Assembly (NCBI GenBank): GCA_964654285.1
Contig: CAZZJC010000010.1
Span: 1 to 64,000, forward strand
DNA from: BJHQ01 sp964654285
GTDB taxonomy: Bacteria > Planctomycetota > UBA11346
Length of the DNA stretch: 64,000 nt
Reading direction: 5' to 3'
The notes beneath the pieces are model-generated. The model was not told where the DNA came from. It saw only the letters and a program-made list of their open reading frames with translations, and did not search any database. Positions 15,166-23,606 of the stretch are shown here, piece after piece (the stretch's first letter is position 1; each line of letters begins with the position of its first letter). The translations under genes and the position numbers were made by a program.

Positions 15166-15207
15166 GGGCGGGCAGGCTGCATTCCCGTCCGGGGATGCAA
15201 CCCAGCG

Positions 15208-15238
15208 AACGCTTGCCGCGTCTGAAGGCAACGCTTGC
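15208..15238. promoter_or_regulatory. Possible operator: paired AACGCTTGC sites
   Basis: AACGCTTGC occurs at 15208-15216 and again at 15230-15238, 22 bp apart (about two helical turns). Read on the minus strand the second site extends to GCAAGCGTTGC, close to a palindrome. It lies between the GH42 gene and the regulator gene, upstream of both. The bound protein is unknown. Confidence 0.4.
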
Positions 15239-15260
15239 TGCATCTGGCGAATTTGCCCGA

Positions 15261-15288
15261 TAGTCAAACCCGGATCGGCCGCTAGGTT
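15261..15288 (+). promoter_or_regulatory. Predicted promoter placing the start site at the regulator ATG
   Basis: TAGTCA (15261-15266), a 16-bp spacer and TAGGTT (15283-15288). Twelve bases from the first T of the -10 is 15295, the A of the ATG, so the transcript would be leaderless. The same layout is seen upstream of other genes in the window. Confidence 0.45.
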
Positions 15289-15294
15289 CCCGGC

Positions 15295-15924
15295 ATGACG
15301 GAAGCATCGCACGAGGTGCCGGTCGACGAGGAATCCGTCGGCCGCGGCGTCTACGAGAGCCTGGTCCGCATGACCTACCTCTGCGGTCGCGGCCTGCCTC
15401 TCAACGACCTGCTGCTCAAGTTCCTCAAGGTCATGCGGGTGACCGTGCCGGCCTGCGGCGTCTGGCTGCACCGCGAACAGACCCTGGTCGTCCATACGGT
15501 CGAAAGCGGGATCAGCCCGGATGTCCCGCCCCCGCCGCGTTCGCTGCCGGCCCTGTTGCCGATCGTCCTGCCCGGCGGCTTCATGCACGCCCACGTCCTG
15601 CCCGGCCTCACCCTCACCTGCCGGCTCAAGGTCGAGAACGTGCAGCGCGCCACCGACGTGGTGACCCTGTTCGCCCGCATCATCGCCCTGGTCTGGCTGG
15701 CCGAGCACGTCTCCCAGAGCGAACCCCTGCCCGATGACTACGATTCGGCCAAGGACCACTTCAAGCGGCGCTGGCTGGGCGAACTCATGCAGCGCCATGC
15801 TGGCAACATCAGCGAAGCCGCGCGCGCCGGCGGCGTGTCGCGGGTGCATCTGTACGAAATGCTCAAACAGTACGGCATCGCGAAGCAGTACGGGTTCGCG
15901 TCAGGCAACCTGGGCGGTAACTAA
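15295..15924 (+). CDS. Transcriptional regulator with a C-terminal Fis-type helix-turn-helix
   Basis: 209 residues. The C-terminus (about 160-195) is a clear HTH_8/Fis helix-turn-helix: LMQRHAGNISEAARAGGVSR then HLYEMLKQYGI, as in NtrC-class regulators. There is no AAA+ sigma-54 activation domain. The N-terminal 140 residues may be a small sensor (GAF-like: LLLKFLKVMRVTVPACGVWL, HAHVLPGLTLTCRLKVENVQ). It may control the divergent GH42 gene or itself. It converges with the ABC ATPase gene, four bases between stops. Confidence 0.65.
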   Translation: MTEASHEVPVDEESVGRGVYESLVRMTYLCGRGLPLNDLLLKFLKVMRVTVPACGVWLHREQTLVVHTVESGISPDVPPPPRSLPALLPIVLPGGFMHAHVLPGLTLTCRLKVENVQRATDVVTLFARIIALVWLAEHVSQSEPLPDDYDSAKDHFKRRWLGELMQRHAGNISEAARAGGVSRVHLYEMLKQYGIAKQYGFASGNLGGN

Positions 15925-15928
15925 TCCA

Positions 15929-16924
15929 TCAACCCGAACGGCCCTGGTACAGCCGTTCGATCACCGATTCGATCGGCGGTTCCTCGATCTGCACATCGAC
16001 CACCGCGAGGCCCGCCAGGCAGACCTGCAAGGTCGCGGCGATGTCGATGCCGGATGCGATGACGGCTTCGATTTCGACCGGGGTGCGCTGGGTCCAGATG
16101 ATGCCGGCCTGCGGCAGCGGCAGGTCCGCGATCGCCACCGGAGCGCGCACGGTCAGGCGCAGGCGCTTGCCGCGGCCGAAACGCCGGGTCAAGAGCTCCA
16201 GATCGCCATCATGGATGATCTTGCCGTGATCGATCACCACCACGCGCCGGCAGAGCGCCTCGATGTCCTGCATGTCATGGGTGGTCAGGACGATGGTGGT
16301 GCCGGATTCGCGGTTGAGTTCCGCCAGGAAGGTGCGCAGCCGTCCCTTGGTCACCACGTCGACGCCGACCGTGGGTTCATCGAGGAAGAGCACCTGCGGA
16401 GCGTGGATCAGGCTGGCGGCGAGGTCCGCCTTCATGCGCTGGCCCAAGGACAGTTTGCGCACCGGCGTGCGGAGGAACTCCTGGAGGTCGAGCACGGCGT
16501 CGAAGCGGCGCATGCGGGTCTCGAAATCGCCGCGCGGCACGGCATAGAGATGCCGCAGCAGGTCGAAGCTCTCGCCCACCGCGAGATCCCACCAGAGCTG
16601 GCTGCGCTGGCCGAACACCGCACCCACGGTGCGGACATAGTCGCTGCGCTGGCGCTGCGGATCGAAGCCGTTCACCCGCACCGTGCCGGCGCTGGGCGAC
16701 ATGATCCCGGTCAGCATCTTGATGGTGGTGCTCTTGCCCGCGCCGTTGGGCCCGATGAAGCCGATGATCTCGCCGGCGGCGACGGTGAAATCCAGCCCGG
16801 CGACGGCGGTCAATTCCTTGTGGCGGCGCTGGAAGACATCGCGCAGCGCGCCCCATACCCCGGGCCGGCGATCGAACGTGCGGAAGACCTTGGCGAGTCC
16901 GCAGACCACGATCGCATCCGGCAT
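15929..16924 (-). CDS. ABC-2-type exporter ATP-binding protein (COG4586-like)
   Basis: 331 residues. Walker A is GPNGAGKST, the signature is LSLGQRMKAD, Walker B is VLFLDEPTVGVD, and the switch His is in LTTHDMQD. The N-terminal FRTFDRRPGVWGALRDVFQR insert before the first strand is typical of COG4586 ATPases, which pair with two COG4587/COG3694 permeases. A C-terminal 80-residue domain follows. No permease gene is adjacent; a likely partner lies 3.8 kb away at 20762-21610 on the same strand. Confidence 0.82.
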   Translation of the reverse strand: MPDAIVVCGLAKVFRTFDRRPGVWGALRDVFQRRHKELTAVAGLDFTVAAGEIIGFIGPNGAGKSTTIKMLTGIMSPSAGTVRVNGFDPQRQRSDYVRTVGAVFGQRSQLWWDLAVGESFDLLRHLYAVPRGDFETRMRRFDAVLDLQEFLRTPVRKLSLGQRMKADLAASLIHAPQVLFLDEPTVGVDVVTKGRLRTFLAELNRESGTTIVLTTHDMQDIEALCRRVVVIDHGKIIHDGDLELLTRRFGRGKRLRLTVRAPVAIADLPLPQAGIIWTQRTPVEIEAVIASGIDIAATLQVCLAGLAVVDVQIEEPPIESVIERLYQGRSG

Positions 16925-17044
16925 GGGACGAGGATGCTTCCATGCGGTTTCCCTGGGGCAAGCCTGCGATCGCCCTGCACCGTCGCGCCTGCTGCCATCT
17001 TCCCTCGCTGCGGATCACGCGTTACAAGCGCGCCGGCAGCACCC

Positions 17045-18556
17045 ATGCCCCGACCGCTCCTCGTCCTCGAACACGACTGGCACCGCAGCCGCGCCAATCT
17101 GCGCAGCGGCCGCCTGCGTCCGCCGCCGTTGGTGGCGGCCGGCATCGACCTCTCGTGCGACCCCGCGACCGGCCGCAGCGTCAAGGTGGGCGGCATCGCG
17201 GTGATCTTCGGCACCTTCCCGGCCAACTGCGAAGACCTCATCGCCCTCGCGCGCACCCGCCTGAGCCTGGGCGACCATTCCGCGCCCGAACTCGGCGCGG
17301 TGCTCAACACCCGCATCCTCGCGATGTGGGCCTGGCTGCCGACCCGGCGTTGCGACCTCTACCTGGAATACGACCGCGCCACCGGCGACGAGCATCTCTG
17401 GCTGATCGGCCCCGGGCCCGAGGACGCGCACGAGATCGACCTCGCCGCCGAACGGACGGAGCTCGACGGGCTGCTCCTCGAATCCCTGGTGCTCAACGGT
17501 TCCGCCGGCTGGGGCGGGGCGGCCGGGCTGGAGCGCCTGGTCAACCGCTTCGGGCACCATCCGCTCCTCGCCGCCGCGCGCATCGCCGACCACCTCGAGC
17601 ACCATCCGCGCGAACCGCGCCGCGCGCTCGATCTCGCGCGCGAGGTCTGGGCCAGGCTCGACGACAGCGACGAGGTGCCCTGGGCCGACCTCGCCGGCAA
17701 CGAGCATCCCTGGGTCTGCGTCCAGCTCGGCCGCCTCGCCCTGCGCCTCGGCCTGCTCCGCGCCGCCCGCCTGCTGCTGTCGTCGACCGCCGCCGCCACC
17801 AACGCGCCGGCGGTGGCGAACCTCGCGCCGATAGCGCTGTTCGACCTCGGCCAGGCCTGCGAGGCGCTCAACGATCTCGCCTGCGCCGAGGACGCCTTCG
17901 CCCGCTTCGCGGCGGCGCGGCCCACCGATCCCGACGCCTGGCGCCGCCTGCTGTTCTGCCGCCTGCGCCTGGGCCACGGCGAAGTGGCCGAGGAGACGCT
18001 GAAACGCTACCGTGGCTGCGGCGGCAAGGATGAGGATCTCGTCGCGCGCCTCACCGGGCTGCACCTGCGCCAGCGCCTCAGCCTGGAGATGCGGGCGCAG
18101 CTCGCCGGCTGGCTCGCGGCGCGCCTCGACCTCGGCGACTCGGGCCAGCCGCTGCGCGTGCTCGACGAGGTGCTGCGCCGCCGCCTGCGCAACCCCGGCT
18201 CCGAGCGCACCCGCCGCACCTTCGCCGCGCTCAACGCCTCGACCTCGCGCCTGCGCCAGGCCCTGGTGGAGCTCATCACCGCGATCAGCGACGCCCCGGT
18301 CGAACCCGCCGCCGACCAGCACGCCGACACCGCGACCGCCGTCGTGCTGCATGCCCTGCCGCTGCTCGCCCCTCCGGCGCGGGGCGAGACCCGGCCGAGC
18401 GACGATGACTACGCCCGCCACGCCCTGGATGCGCTGCATGCCTGGTGGCGCGTGCGCCTGCCGACGCGGCCGCTGCCGCCACCGACCGTCGCCGGGCTGA
18501 ACGAGCTCGCGACCATCGCCGCATCGCTGGCGCTGCCGGCCGCGCGCCCGGCCTGA
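17045..18556 (+). CDS. Protein of unknown function with TPR-like helical repeats
   Basis: 503 residues, soluble, very rich in Ala, Arg and Leu. The N-terminus (PRPLLVLEHDWHRSRANLRS) leads into a mixed domain. From about residue 190 come helical pairs of TPR type (ACEALNDLACAEDAFARFAA, then RPTDPDAWRRLLFCRLRLGH). No signal peptide or catalytic motif is recognised. ATG 17045 is the first sensible start beyond the divergent ABC gene. Its TGA directly abuts the argD stop on the other strand. TPR proteins are usually scaffolds; the partner is unknown. Confidence 0.6.
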   Translation: MPRPLLVLEHDWHRSRANLRSGRLRPPPLVAAGIDLSCDPATGRSVKVGGIAVIFGTFPANCEDLIALARTRLSLGDHSAPELGAVLNTRILAMWAWLPTRRCDLYLEYDRATGDEHLWLIGPGPEDAHEIDLAAERTELDGLLLESLVLNGSAGWGGAAGLERLVNRFGHHPLLAAARIADHLEHHPREPRRALDLAREVWARLDDSDEVPWADLAGNEHPWVCVQLGRLALRLGLLRAARLLLSSTAAATNAPAVANLAPIALFDLGQACEALNDLACAEDAFARFAAARPTDPDAWRRLLFCRLRLGHGEVAEETLKRYRGCGGKDEDLVARLTGLHLRQRLSLEMRAQLAGWLAARLDLGDSGQPLRVLDEVLRRRLRNPGSERTRRTFAALNASTSRLRQALVELITAISDAPVEPAADQHADTATAVVLHALPLLAPPARGETRPSDDDYARHALDALHAWWRVRLPTRPLPPPTVAGLNELATIAASLALPAARPA

Positions 18557-19729
18557 TCAGGTTTTGGACCGGATCGCGGCCCAGACTCCGGCCAGGCGCC
18601 TGACCAGTTCATCGATCTCGGCGGAGCTGATCACCAGCGGCGGCGCGAGGCGCAGGGTGTTCGCACCCGACGGCCCGACGATCACGCCTGCCGCGCGCGC
18701 GGCGGCCACCACCGACCCGGGATCGCGGTCGAGCTGCACCCCGAGGAGCAGCCCCTTGCCGCGCACGGCGCAGCCAGGGAAGGCGGCCGACAGGCCCTGC
18801 CGCAGGCGTTCGCCCATGGCGGCGACGTGATCGAGGAATCCCGGCCTGGCGATCTCGGTCAGCACCACCTGGGCGGCGGCGCAGGCGAGCGGATTGCCGC
18901 CGAAGGTGGTGCCGTGCAGGCCGGGCGCGAACAACCCCGCCAGATGCGGCGCGGCGACGATGGCCCCGATCGGCAGGCCCCCTCCCAGCCCCTTGGCGCT
19001 GGTGAGGATGTCGGGCCGCACACCTTCGTGCTGCCAGCACCAGGTCTTCCCGGTGCGGCCGACGCCGGTCTGGATCTCGTCGAAGACCAGCACCGCGCCG
19101 TGGCGATCGCAGAGTTCCCGCAGTCTCGCCAGGAATCCCGGCGGGGCTGGATGCACGCCGCCCTCGCCCTGGATCGGCTCGATGAAGACCCCGGCGACAT
19201 CATCCCGGATCGCGGCCTCGGCGGCGGCGGCATCGCCGAAGGGCAGGAACTCCACCGCCGGCAGCGGCGCGAACGGTTCGCGGTACTTGGGATTCGCGGT
19301 CAGGCTGAGCGCGCCCAGCGTCCGCCCGTGGAAGGCGCCCTGGAAGGCGATGAGCCGCGACTTGCGCCCGACGTGCTTCTGATTGCCCCACAGCCGCACC
19401 AGCTTCAGCGCGGCCTCATTGGCCTCGGCGCCGGAATTGCACAGCAGCACCTGGCCTGGGAACGCCAGCGCGACGAGCTGCCGCGCGAGGGCTTCCTGCT
19501 CGGGAATGCGGTAATGGTTGCTGACGTGCGCCAGCGCACCGGCCTGGCGCGTGATCGCCGCGACCAGGGCCGGATGGGCGTGGCCGAGCGCGCTCACCGC
19601 CACCCCGGCGAAGGCGTCGATGTAGGTGCGGCCGGATTCATCCCACAGGGTGCAGCCCTGACCGCGCACGAAGGCGATGTCCTGCCGGGCATAGTTCTGG
19701 ATCAGGGCGGATGGCAGGGGATCGGTCAT
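18557..19729 (-). CDS. argD: Acetylornithine aminotransferase
   Basis: 390 residues. Class-III PLP aminotransferase that converts N-acetylglutamate semialdehyde to N-acetylornithine in arginine synthesis. Landmarks are LCNSGAEANEAALKLVRLWG, GAFHGRTLGALS, IEPIQGEGGVHPA, VFDEIQTGVGRTGKTW, the PLP lysine in DILTSAKGLGGGLPIGA and GTTFGGNPLACAA. ATG 19729 (MTDPLPSALIQNYARQD) matches the family start. No other arginine genes are adjacent. Succinyldiaminopimelate or ornithine aminotransferase activity cannot be excluded. Confidence 0.88.
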   Translation of the reverse strand: MTDPLPSALIQNYARQDIAFVRGQGCTLWDESGRTYIDAFAGVAVSALGHAHPALVAAITRQAGALAHVSNHYRIPEQEALARQLVALAFPGQVLLCNSGAEANEAALKLVRLWGNQKHVGRKSRLIAFQGAFHGRTLGALSLTANPKYREPFAPLPAVEFLPFGDAAAAEAAIRDDVAGVFIEPIQGEGGVHPAPPGFLARLRELCDRHGAVLVFDEIQTGVGRTGKTWCWQHEGVRPDILTSAKGLGGGLPIGAIVAAPHLAGLFAPGLHGTTFGGNPLACAAAQVVLTEIARPGFLDHVAAMGERLRQGLSAAFPGCAVRGKGLLLGVQLDRDPGSVVAAARAAGVIVGPSGANTLRLAPPLVISSAEIDELVRRLAGVWAAIRSKT

Positions 19730-19920
19730 GACGGTCTCACACGTGGTTGGCGCATGATGAACGTAGCCGGGGTCCTGCAAGATGGCGGCGTGGCGCGCAG
19801 CGCAGAATCCTTGAGGCGCTTCCGCGTTCGTCGTCCGTTCGCCCGCGTCGCGATTGCCCCGGTCTTCAATCCCCCACCATGCCGCCCGCCGGCCATACCG
19901 GATGCCCGAGGAGACCGCCC

Positions 19921-20760
19921 ATGCCCGCCTGGACCGCCATCGACCGCTCGTACGAGGACATCCTCTACCACCACCAGCGCCGCGACGACGGCGTGGTGGC
20001 GAAGCTGACCATCAACCGGCCGAAGGTGCACAACGCCTTCACCCCGAAGACGGTGCAAGAGCTGCGCGACGCCCTGGCGCATGCGCGCGACGACCAGCAG
20101 GTCGGCGCGATCATCCTGACCGGCGCAGGCGACAAGGCGTTCTGCTCCGGCGGCGACCAGCGCGTGCGCGGGCACGGCGGCTACGTCGGCGGCAAGGGCG
20201 GCGACTCCGTACCGCGCCTGAATGTGCTCGACCTGCAACGCGAGATCCGCACCTGCCCCAAGCCGGTGGTGGCGATGGTCGCGGGCTGGGCGATCGGCGG
20301 CGGCCAGGTGCTGCACCTCGTCTGCGATCTCACCGTCGCCGCCGACAACGCGGTGTTCGGCCAGACCGGGCCGAAGGTCGGCAGCTTCGATGGCGGCTAT
20401 GGCGCGAGCTACCTCGCGCGCTGCATCGGGCAGAAACGCGCACGCGAGTTCTGGTTCACCTGCCGCCGGGTCGGTGCCGCCGAGGCCCTGGCGCTGGGCC
20501 TGGTCAACCGCGTGGTGCCGCTGGCGGAACTCGAGCCCGCGACCCTCGCGCTGTGCGACGAGATGCTCCAGCATTCACCGCTGGCGCTGCGCTGCCTGAA
20601 ATCCGCCTTCAACGCCGACTGCGACGGCCAGGCGGGTCTGCAGGAACTCGCCGGCAACGCGACGTTGCTGTTCTACATGACCGACGAGGGCAAGGAGGGG
20701 CACCGCGCCTACCTGGAAAAGCGCAAGCCGGCGTTCGGGAAGTTCCCGCGCCTGCCGTGA
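19921..20760 (+). CDS. menB: 1,4-dihydroxy-2-naphthoyl-CoA synthase
   Basis: 279 residues. Crotonase-fold enzyme that closes the naphthoate ring in menaquinone synthesis. MenB-specific text: LTINRPKVHNAFTPKTVQEL, GAGDKAFCSGGDQRVRGHGG, RTCPKPVVAMVAGWAIGGGQ, the active-site loop GPKVGSFDGGYGASYLAR, and the ending YLEKRKPAFGKFPRLP. Its presence implies menaquinone use. ATG 19921 has an AGGAGA ribosome-binding site. It stands alone, with no other men gene in the window. Confidence 0.93.
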   Translation: MPAWTAIDRSYEDILYHHQRRDDGVVAKLTINRPKVHNAFTPKTVQELRDALAHARDDQQVGAIILTGAGDKAFCSGGDQRVRGHGGYVGGKGGDSVPRLNVLDLQREIRTCPKPVVAMVAGWAIGGGQVLHLVCDLTVAADNAVFGQTGPKVGSFDGGYGASYLARCIGQKRAREFWFTCRRVGAAEALALGLVNRVVPLAELEPATLALCDEMLQHSPLALRCLKSAFNADCDGQAGLQELAGNATLLFYMTDEGKEGHRAYLEKRKPAFGKFPRLP

Positions 20761-20761
20761 A

Positions 20762-21610
20762 TCAGCCCCCCTGCACCTCCAACCGCTGCCGCGCCCGTGC
20801 GAACAGCCAGCGGTTGGCGAGGCGCAGGGCGAGGCCCCAGCACAACGCGGCGAGCGCGGCCTGGGGGAAGGTCGGCAGGGCGCCGGTGCCCAGCTTGCCG
20901 ACGTAGGCGAGGGTCGGGTAGTAGCCGATCGCGGCGAAGGGCAGCCAGGTGGTGGCGGCGGCGAGCCAGCCGGGCAGGAAGTGCAACGGCACCATGAGGC
21001 CCGACAGCAGCATGATCAGGTTGCGCTTGAGGCTCATCAGGCCGGTGCCGTCCTCGAGGAAGAACGCGATCGTGCCGGCGAGCAGGTTGAGTTCGGCGTT
21101 GATCCAGAACGCGGCCAGGAACAGCAGGGGGAACTGCCACCAGCCGGGGCCGGCGGGGGCGGCGACGCCGAACAGCGGCACCATCGCGAGCGCCATCGGC
21201 GCCGCGAAGAAGACCAGGCGGAAGGCGGTCTCGCCCGCCGCCTGGGCCAGCCACTGGCCGTGGAAATCCAGGGGTTTCAGGAGATCCAGGGCGACGTTGC
21301 CGCTGCTGAACCGCTCCGCGATCTCGCTGTCGGTGTTGGTGAAGTACGACGCCCGCGCCATGTAGCCGACGGCCAGGTAGGTCGCCATCTCGGCCAGGGT
21401 CAGGCCGTCGAGGGTGCCCTCGGCGGGGATGCCGCGCGCAGCGAACACCGCCATCCACACCGCGTACTGCCCGCCCACGAAGATCGAGTAGGTCGCGATG
21501 CCGGTGAGGTAGCGCCAGCGATAGGCCATCAGCTTGAGGAAGGTCAGCCGCGCCAACCACCAATACGGCGCCAGGCGGGCGGATGAGGATCCGACAGCGG
21601 CTGCGCTCAT
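20762..21610 (-). CDS. ABC-2-type transporter permease (COG4587/COG3694-like)
   Basis: 282 residues with six predicted membrane segments. The N-terminus (LTFLKLMAYRWRYLTGIATY), AVWMAVFAARG and ATYLAVGYMARASYFTN..EIAERFSSG are typical of the permeases that pair with COG4586 ATPases. A likely ATPase is encoded at 15929-16924. A usual system has two such permeases; only one is in the window. Its ATG overlaps the stop of the upstream trmH-like gene (ATGA), an odd pairing for an exporter. Confidence 0.78.
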   Translation of the reverse strand: MSAAAVGSSSARLAPYWWLARLTFLKLMAYRWRYLTGIATYSIFVGGQYAVWMAVFAARGIPAEGTLDGLTLAEMATYLAVGYMARASYFTNTDSEIAERFSSGNVALDLLKPLDFHGQWLAQAAGETAFRLVFFAAPMALAMVPLFGVAAPAGPGWWQFPLLFLAAFWINAELNLLAGTIAFFLEDGTGLMSLKRNLIMLLSGLMVPLHFLPGWLAAATTWLPFAAIGYYPTLAYVGKLGTGALPTFPQAALAALCWGLALRLANRWLFARARQRLEVQGG

Positions 21611-22344
21611 TCCGGTCCCAGGACTTCCAGGGCCTCGCCCTGGCGGCCGGTCGCCTGGCGCATCACCAGTTCGGCTGCGGCGCCGCGATCGGCCCGGATC
21701 CAGGCCTCATAGCAGGCGCGCTGCTCGTCCGCGCTGAGATCGCCCGGCCGGTCTTCCGCCAATGCCGCGCCGCGCAGGGCATACAGGCTGGTCGCCACCG
21801 ACACCGACAGGTTCAGGCTCTGGCTGAACCCGGCCATCGGGATGAGGAAATAGCCGTGGGCAGCGGCACTGAGCTCCGGCGAGACCCCGGTGGATTCCGA
21901 GCCGAACACCAGGGCGAGCGGGGCCTCATCCAGCATCGGGGCGAGACGCTGCGGGCCGACGGCGGCTTCGGCGGCGAGATCGCTGACCAGCAGGCGGAAG
22001 CCGCGCGCGCGCAGGCTGGCGACGGCGGGCGCGACGGCGTCGTAGTGCTCGATCGCGACGTAGCGGTGGCAGCCCTGGCTGATCTTGGGATTGACCTTGA
22101 AGCTGTTGCGGCCGGTGATCACCACCACCCGGTGGATGCCGAAGGCATCGCAGGTCCGCACCACGGCGGTGGCGTTGTGCGGATCGTGGCAGTCCTCGAC
22201 CACCACCGCCAAGCGTCCCGTCCGCCGGGCCAGGACCTGGCGGAAGCGACGACAGCGCTCGGGAGTTATGAGCGCATCGAGCGGATGCGCTCCGAACGGG
22301 CTGGGCAGGTCGCGGGCGGGGGCAGGAGCGGTCGGTCCGCGCAT
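21607..22344 (-). CDS. TrmH-family RNA 2'-O-methyltransferase
   Basis: 245 residues from ATG 22344; an in-frame start at 22419 is also open. SPOUT methyltransferase closest to TrmH (tRNA Gm18): LAVVVEDCHDPHNATAVVRT, LALVFGSESTGVSPELSAAA and QSLNLSVSVATSLYALR, followed by a C-terminal helical extension (EQRACYEAWIRADRG) seen in TrmH. Conserved Arg (VVRTCDAFG), Glu (GSESTG) and Asn (SLNLS) are present. It is expressed with the ABC-2 permease gene through a 4-base overlap. Confidence 0.82.
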   Translation of the reverse strand: MRGPTAPAPARDLPSPFGAHPLDALITPERCRRFRQVLARRTGRLAVVVEDCHDPHNATAVVRTCDAFGIHRVVVITGRNSFKVNPKISQGCHRYVAIEHYDAVAPAVASLRARGFRLLVSDLAAEAAVGPQRLAPMLDEAPLALVFGSESTGVSPELSAAAHGYFLIPMAGFSQSLNLSVSVATSLYALRGAALAEDRPGDLSADEQRACYEAWIRADRGAAAELVMRQATGRQGEALEVLGPE

Positions 22345-22446
22345 GATCCACGATGCTGGCCGGCATCCGGCATTGCCAAGGGGGATGCGCGGACGACCAC
22401 GCCTGACGGTCAAACGCACACCGCGCGTCCCACCCGGATCGCCCCG

Positions 22447-22474
22447 GTGACGAGGTGCCCAGCCCCCCTACAAC
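22447..22474 (+). promoter_or_regulatory. Predicted promoter of pilT with start at the ATG
   Basis: GTGACG (22447-22452), 16-bp spacer, TACAAC (22469-22474). The predicted +1 is 22481, the A of the pilT ATG, so the transcript would be leaderless. Confidence 0.45.
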
Positions 22475-22480
22475 CCCGGC

Positions 22481-23569
22481 ATGCGCATCGATGAACTCCT
22501 GACCCTGATGGCGAAGCACCACGCCAGCGATCTCCACCTCAAGGCGGGCGAGCCGCCGATCTTCCGCATCAAGGGCGACCTGGTCCGGCTGAAAAGCGCA
22601 GTCCTGTCCGGCGAGGACATCGCTGCGCTGGTCATGCCGATGTTCAATCCCCGCGCCCAGAAGGATCTCGACGATCGCGGCTACGCCGACTTCGCCTACG
22701 CCCTGCCCGACGGCAGCGGCCGTTTCCGCTGCAACATCTTCCGCTCCGGCGGCAAGCTGTCGGCGGCGATCCGGCGGGTGAAGCCCAAGGTCCCGTCGTA
22801 CGCCGAACTCAACCTGCCGCCGTCGATCGCCAAGCTGGCCCTCTACGAACAGGGCCTGATCCTGATGGGCGGCATCACCGGTTCCGGCAAGTCGACGACC
22901 ATCGCGGCGGTGCTCGACGACATCAACCACACCCGGCGCTGCCACATCCTGACCATCGAGGATCCGATCGAGTACGGCTTCACCGACGACAAGGCGCTGA
23001 TCAACCAGCGTGAGATCGGCCTCGATGTGCCGGCCTTCGACGAGGCCCTGCGCTCGGCGGTGCGCGAGGATCCCGATGTCATGCTGCTGGGCGAGATGCG
23101 CGACGCCGAGACGTTCGAGACCGCGCTCACCGCCGCCGAGACCGGGCATCTGGTGTTCGGCACCATCCATGCTTCGAACTGCGCCAGCACGATCGGGCGC
23201 ATCCTCGAGCTCTTCCCGCCCGCCAAGCACGCCCACATCCGCAACAGCCTCGCCTTCAACCTGCGCGCGGTGGTGAACCAGAAGCTGCTCACCGGCGCCA
23301 AGCCCGAGGTCCCGCAGGTGCCTGCGGTCGAGATCATGTTCATCACCCCGATCATCAAGAAGATGATCATGGAGGGCGAAGACCAGAAGGTCGCGGATGC
23401 CCTCGCCAAGGATAACGAGAGCGGTAGCGAGCATTTCACCAAGGTGCTCGTGCGGCTCTACCGCGCCGGGATGATCAGCATGGATTCCGCCCTGGCGGCG
23501 GTGAACAACCCCGAAGAACTGCGCATGGCGCTGCGCGGGATTTCGATCAGCGACGGCGGGATCGTATGA
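22481..23569 (+). CDS. Type IV pilus retraction ATPase PilT-like
   Basis: 362 residues. Secretion ATPase of the PilT/PilU group that powers pilus retraction: N-terminal ASDLHLKAGEPP domain, Walker A GITGSGKST (131-139), an Asp box (DDINHTRRCHILTIEDPIEY), a Walker B region (DPDVMLLGEMRDAETFETAL) and a His box (GHLVFGTIHASNCAST). The C-terminal part (KKMIMEGEDQKVADAL) fits PilT/PilU, though the strict AIRNLIRE motif is not seen. No other pilus genes are adjacent. The next gene, for an O-antigen-ligase-like protein, starts 37 bases later. Confidence 0.88.
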   Translation: MRIDELLTLMAKHHASDLHLKAGEPPIFRIKGDLVRLKSAVLSGEDIAALVMPMFNPRAQKDLDDRGYADFAYALPDGSGRFRCNIFRSGGKLSAAIRRVKPKVPSYAELNLPPSIAKLALYEQGLILMGGITGSGKSTTIAAVLDDINHTRRCHILTIEDPIEYGFTDDKALINQREIGLDVPAFDEALRSAVREDPDVMLLGEMRDAETFETALTAAETGHLVFGTIHASNCASTIGRILELFPPAKHAHIRNSLAFNLRAVVNQKLLTGAKPEVPQVPAVEIMFITPIIKKMIMEGEDQKVADALAKDNESGSEHFTKVLVRLYRAGMISMDSALAAVNNPEELRMALRGISISDGGIV

Positions 23570-23606
23570 ACCGGCACTGCCGTCCGGACGCCGGACGCGT
23601 GCACGG

